A stretch of DNA of 35,449 nucleotides from Plantago elongata (Eukaryota; Streptophyta; Magnoliopsida; Lamiales; Plantaginaceae), in the NCBI GenBank assembly GCA_036897095.1, contig JAYMSP010001156.1:1-35449 (forward strand). Reading direction: 5' to 3'. The notes below the pieces were generated by a model, which saw only the letters and a list, made by a program, of their open reading frames with translations, was not told the DNA's origin and searched no databases. Each line of letters starts with the position of its first letter. Positions within the stretch are counted from its first letter, which is position 1. A program made the translations under genes and the position numbers. This document shows, piece by piece, positions 31,525-35,449 of this stretch.

Positions 31525-34389
31525 TTACTGAACATTACGCGTAATCAATCCTTCGAAAATTACATAAAGGTCCCTGTTGTCTGGTCCAAATATTTCATCA
31601 GCCTTCCTCAAGGTTTCCTAGCATAATCAAATGAAATCATCAAAGTAACTCGACATCAGGCCAAGACAGCAATCAGCATAGCAAAAGGGGCTTGCATGAG
31701 AAGAGAACAAAATTACCTCTTTTGTTTGCTTGTGGGAGTTAAGTTCCTTCACATTTGATAGAAACGCACCAAACTGCTCGTATGATAATCGAGCTCTGAT
31801 CAAGCAAAGAAGAATTTTATTCGAGACAGAGTTGCTTGGTCCAAATGAATATACAAGATCATTGAACATGATTTTATAAAACAGCGAAGAAATAACTTAT
31901 GACAAGATCAGGGAATTATGGATTCTAAATTGGAATTGAATAAACATAAATGTATACGTAACAACATTTCATCCTCATAACTGACTGCAAATTTTCATGA
32001 AAACTGACCACACTTGAGGACTTCTATGGGAAGGATATGTAAGTACCTGACTTGGCGGAAGAACTCTTTTCCATCAACACGTGTTTTCCCTGCGATAGAG
32101 CACATACAAGTTACTAATGTTCTCAGAGTGCCTACTCTGCAGTATCTGGATCACAATAGTTCTTAACATGTGCACTGAGCAGGTTTAAAATATCATTAAG
32201 ACTTTATCTAATTTTGAACTTGAAAACATAAAAAATAAAGAAGTTCTTGGTTGAACACTTGGATTGCAATTTGGTGTAAAACTCCAGTAACTTGCTCTTT
32301 TATAGCCAGAGAAGTAGATTACCTTAAGTGTTTGTCTAATAGAGGCGGAATTATTTATCAAGTAAGAAAGATCGTAGACATAATTTGACATCTATTGACT
32401 ATTAGTTAGAATTCTTGACTATCTTTAAATTCACAGAAAATAGGACCGTGATCAGGCACCTACTCATGACTTACATTTCGCTCTGCATCCAAGAACAAAA
32501 GCAAATAAAAATAATCACAATACTAATTCCAAACAATCAGTATGTCTGATATATCACCTGAGTGCGACACTGAATCAAGGCTTGATATTGAGCTGTACTG
32601 ACTTGATGGCGCAGAAGATTTATCGTCAAAATAGCCCCTCGCCGAGGAAACTGAAATGGAATGCCGCCTAGGGGACAGTGGTTTTGGCGTCCTCGTTGGA
32701 GATCCTGATGCAGATAGAATGGGAGGTGAACCAGGAGGCGTGAGCCTTGGTGTGTTGGTTTGGGACGCTAGTAAAAGACCAGGTGATACACGTGGTCTGA
32801 AAGCTGTCATGATGAGAAAAGAACAATCAGAAACCATTCACTGACCAAGAACTTCTCAATTTAGGGGTGTTCATCCTTGTTTAATTGAGTAAAAATCCAT
32901 TACATTCGTTCTCACTGCCCTCAGAATATGAATTTCCAGCATCTGAGACTTGGCTTGGCATTGAAGTTGTCCTGCTTGGCATATCATTTGTTTCATCTTC
33001 TGAAGGATCTGAACAATATGTTGTCATGAGCTTTCTTGTAAAGATTGATTGTATAAGGAAGCACCATATGTACATTGCCTAGTAGTAGTAATCACTAATC
33101 AGCGTAAACCTAGAAAGCATACCTGCATTACTTGGTACATACGGAGGAGGAACTTTTGGAGCATTTCCCTGTTCAAGCAAGAGTTAAATAATGAGGTCTA
33201 ATTTGAGGACAGTACATATATGCAGATACCTGTGGAGCTTATTGACTTACGGGTTTGTCTTCGTCTTCTTGAAGTGATCGCATTAGAGTCTTTCTGAATC
33301 CCTCCAACTGCAACAATAAAAGTAAAACAGACACAACAACATCAGAATGACATTACTAAAGTTAGACCTCTTCTGTATGTTTATTTTTCTTTGCAAAAGT
33401 GATCATGAATCTCTTATGACCACTTACCTTCGCAACATCCCGATTCAGCTTCTTTACAGTGCTGCTCAACTGTGCATTCTCCCTCACCAAGCTATCCTAC
33501 AGTTTATAAACACAACCTTTAAAGAAAATAAGATTTTAAAGAACTGAAATGTAGACCGTTCTGGTACAGTTACTCATATGTATTTATCAATATTGGAGGT
33601 GAAACCTTTTACTTTTAATATATGAGTTAAAGTTATCCGTCAACACTAATAATTTCTTTTTCTGAAACGGTAAAGGTGAAACATATTATCAATTTAACTG
33701 CATTTCGTTGTCATATCAACATTAATAGATTGTTTAGTATAAAAATTAAATATCCTCTAAATTTACAAGTTTGTATAACACTAAAAATATAAACTATATT
33801 AATTTAGTTAGTATTATAGTCACATAAAATGAAATTGATATTCATTCAAATGTTAATTGATAGCCTATGATTGGTCCGTTTTACCAAATTTAGTAAAAAC
33901 GCACAAGGACCATCAATTGGGCACAACTCCCACAACAACAGTAGAATAGTTTCAGCCTCGAATAAAACCATACGGATTTAACTATTTTTATCAGATGGAA
34001 GCAATGTACACTCTTTTTATGACAGTAAGTGAATGAGTGAGGGTTACCGGAATTAACCGTATTCGGTTAATCGATACTAATGGTTATTGACAGGTCACGA
34101 TTATTATTCGTTATGACATTACCTTTTCCTGTTGAACAAAAGAGAGCTTGTCGTTAGCCTCAGCAAGTGAGACATCAAGTGACTCAAGCTGGGACTCTAG
34201 ACCGGAGATGATTGTGTCCCTGTCGGCGAGCTGCTGCCGGAGGAACGACGCCTCCGATTCGAGTACGCTGACACGTGTCGAGAGGGCAATGGAGGTGATT
34301 TTCCGGGCAATATCCAGCTGTTCGAACGGGTCAGACGGCAAAAGCTCCAGCAATTCGTCCGGTATTTCGAACTTTGGTATCGACGCCAT
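31525..34389 (-). CDS. Coiled-coil protein of the At4g15545/NAIP family
   Basis: Nine exons on the minus strand: 34389-34123, 33496-33428, 33307-33251, 33168-33123, 33008-32904, 32803-32558, 32089-32047, 31795-31717, 31617-31525; 334 residues, near the length I recall for Arabidopsis At4g15545. The N-terminal third (LPSDPFEQLDIARKI, then heptad-rich ESEASFLRQQLADRD up to KKLNRDVAK) is a predicted coiled coil. The middle is Ser/Pro-rich and disordered, with many SP/TP sites (TPPGSPP, SPTRTPKPLSP). The C-terminus is a conserved small domain, RLSYEQFGAFLSNVKELN followed by KADEIFGPDNRDLY. In Arabidopsis this family includes NAI2-interacting proteins linked to ER bodies and other ER-derived vesicles; I give that link from memory. 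There is no signal peptide or membrane helix, so it is probably peripheral to the ER. The ATG at 34389 is the first in frame. Confidence 0.9.
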
Positions 34390-35449
34390 TTCCTTTTTTT
34401 TATTTACTTTTTTATTTTTTGCGAGGGGTTCTTTTTATTTTAGGTATTTATAATTCATGTCTCAATTAAATGTGGCCGTTCATTTGCTTATGAGGTTGAG
34501 ATATTGGGATAAGGAGTTGTCTCTGCCTGGATTTTAATTGTTTCATACTTTCTTTAATAAACTATACTATTTGGTCTTCCTAATTCTTATTCATTTCGAT
34601 ATAATTTATAATAAGTTTCTTTTTCAATATTGCAGAGACACCGGTTTTAAATTTAAAAAATAATTTTAAGAGGGATGATCACTAATAAGTTTTGACAAAA
34701 GTAATATATGACTTATATGAACTAACGAGGTATGACATTTTCCATATCGTTTTACAAGTCTATAAAATTGTTGTAGCCAAAGTATCATCAGATTATTTTT
34801 ATGTTTGAGCCAACAACTAACGAAAAGCTTGAAGTTGTTGGAAGTTTTATTAGTATTTAATGATATTCGACTTACAATCAGCAAGTTGATCTTTTAAAAA
34901 TTACATATGTAAATAGAGAAATTTATTTGATTTGTGATTGTATAACAAACACGTCTTTTATAATTAATTTGAAAATGAAACAGTGAAAAGCAAGAAAATT
35001 GGAGAATTCAACTTATTAACTAAAAAATTAAAGTCCAACACGATACTTAACCAATATGAATAATGAATTTATAAAAAAAATACAAAAGTTAATTGAATTC
35101 ACAATTAGATGATGGAACAATGTAAGATTCATTAAAAACCTAACTAAAACACATTAGTTAATGTACAAAAACGTACTACAACATCCATCATCAATCAAAA
35201 GAATTGAATTGATTAGGGGTGTTTGACTCGATATTTGAATACCCCATTTGACTCGATGAACAGTGATTTGACCTAAAATACACTTAAAATACCTCACTCA
35301 AATGTTCATTCAAATATAATTTTTATCAAAATTCATCCAAATGCCCACTCAAATGTCCATCCAAACAGCTACTTAATGACTCAAAATAACCCTGAAAGAT
35401 GATGAATTTCAAACCAATTCGAAGAGGGAATACTGGAATCATCAACATC
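34390..35449. other. Right-edge intergenic region
   Basis: The first 100 bases are the promoter and leader of the NAIP-type gene. From 34500 to 35200 the DNA is AT-rich and has no supported gene. From 35214 it holds a taggggtgtttga end and repeated CAAATG(T/C)(T/C)CA(T/C)(T/C)CAAA units, probably the start of a mobile element cut by the window edge. Confidence 0.55.
35214..35449. mobile_element. Possible hAT-like element, truncated by window end
   Basis: taggggtgtttgactcg resembles hAT-type MITE ends. Inside, the motif caaatgttcattcaaat recurs in variants (catccaaatgcccactcaaatgtcc). Its far end is outside the window, so this is only suggestive. Confidence 0.28.

Overview
The window is nuclear DNA from a flowering plant, most likely a eudicot. 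It is AT-rich, all reconstructed introns are GT-AG, the proteins belong to land-plant families, and the spacers hold typical plant MITE-like repeats. No bacterial, viral or organellar gene block was seen. The exact species cannot be read from the sequence. Protein names rest on recognising family motifs by eye, not on a database search.

Eight protein-coding genes were rebuilt exon by exon with reading frame preserved. Plus strand: a 91-aa single-pass membrane protein (2159-3546); a two-domain secreted nucleoside hydrolase of the NSH3 type, 12 exons, 881 aa (7160-12153); and a 78-aa PSY-type sulfated-peptide precursor (19469-19874). Minus strand: a prolyl 4-hydroxylase with a C-terminal ShK domain, 7 exons, 294 aa (12606-16246); a PPH1/TAP38-type chloroplast PP2C phosphatase, 11 exons, 385 aa (21041-23823); a single-exon RING-H2 protein with three 31-residue repeats (24267-24848); a group VI receptor-like cytoplasmic kinase, 9 exons, 516 aa (27736-30245); and a coiled-coil protein of the At4g15545/NAIP type, 9 exons, 334 aa (31525-34389).

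These genes do not form one pathway. Two act in the cell-wall or secretory space (the nucleoside hydrolase and the prolyl hydroxylase, which are convergent neighbours) and one encodes a secreted peptide. One is a thylakoid phosphatase for LHCII, and the rest are signalling or ER-linked. From memory, NSH3, P4H4 and an RLCK VI kinase also lie close together on Arabidopsis chromosome 5 (around At5g18860 to At5g18910). The window may therefore be a conserved syntenic block with PSY, PPH1 and RING genes interleaved.

The spacers contain a Stowaway-like MITE (about 4265-4562), a hAT-like non-autonomous element (about 17424-18195), a second element-like block with a perfect hairpin (about 16440-17330), an oppositely oriented pair of related repeats (18368-18490 and 25145-25310), and several tandem duplications. 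The most interesting detail is a tandem duplication inside PPH1 intron 1. It has created a possible 39-base, in-frame cassette exon with intact splice sites. No new defence, mobile or RNA-based system was found.
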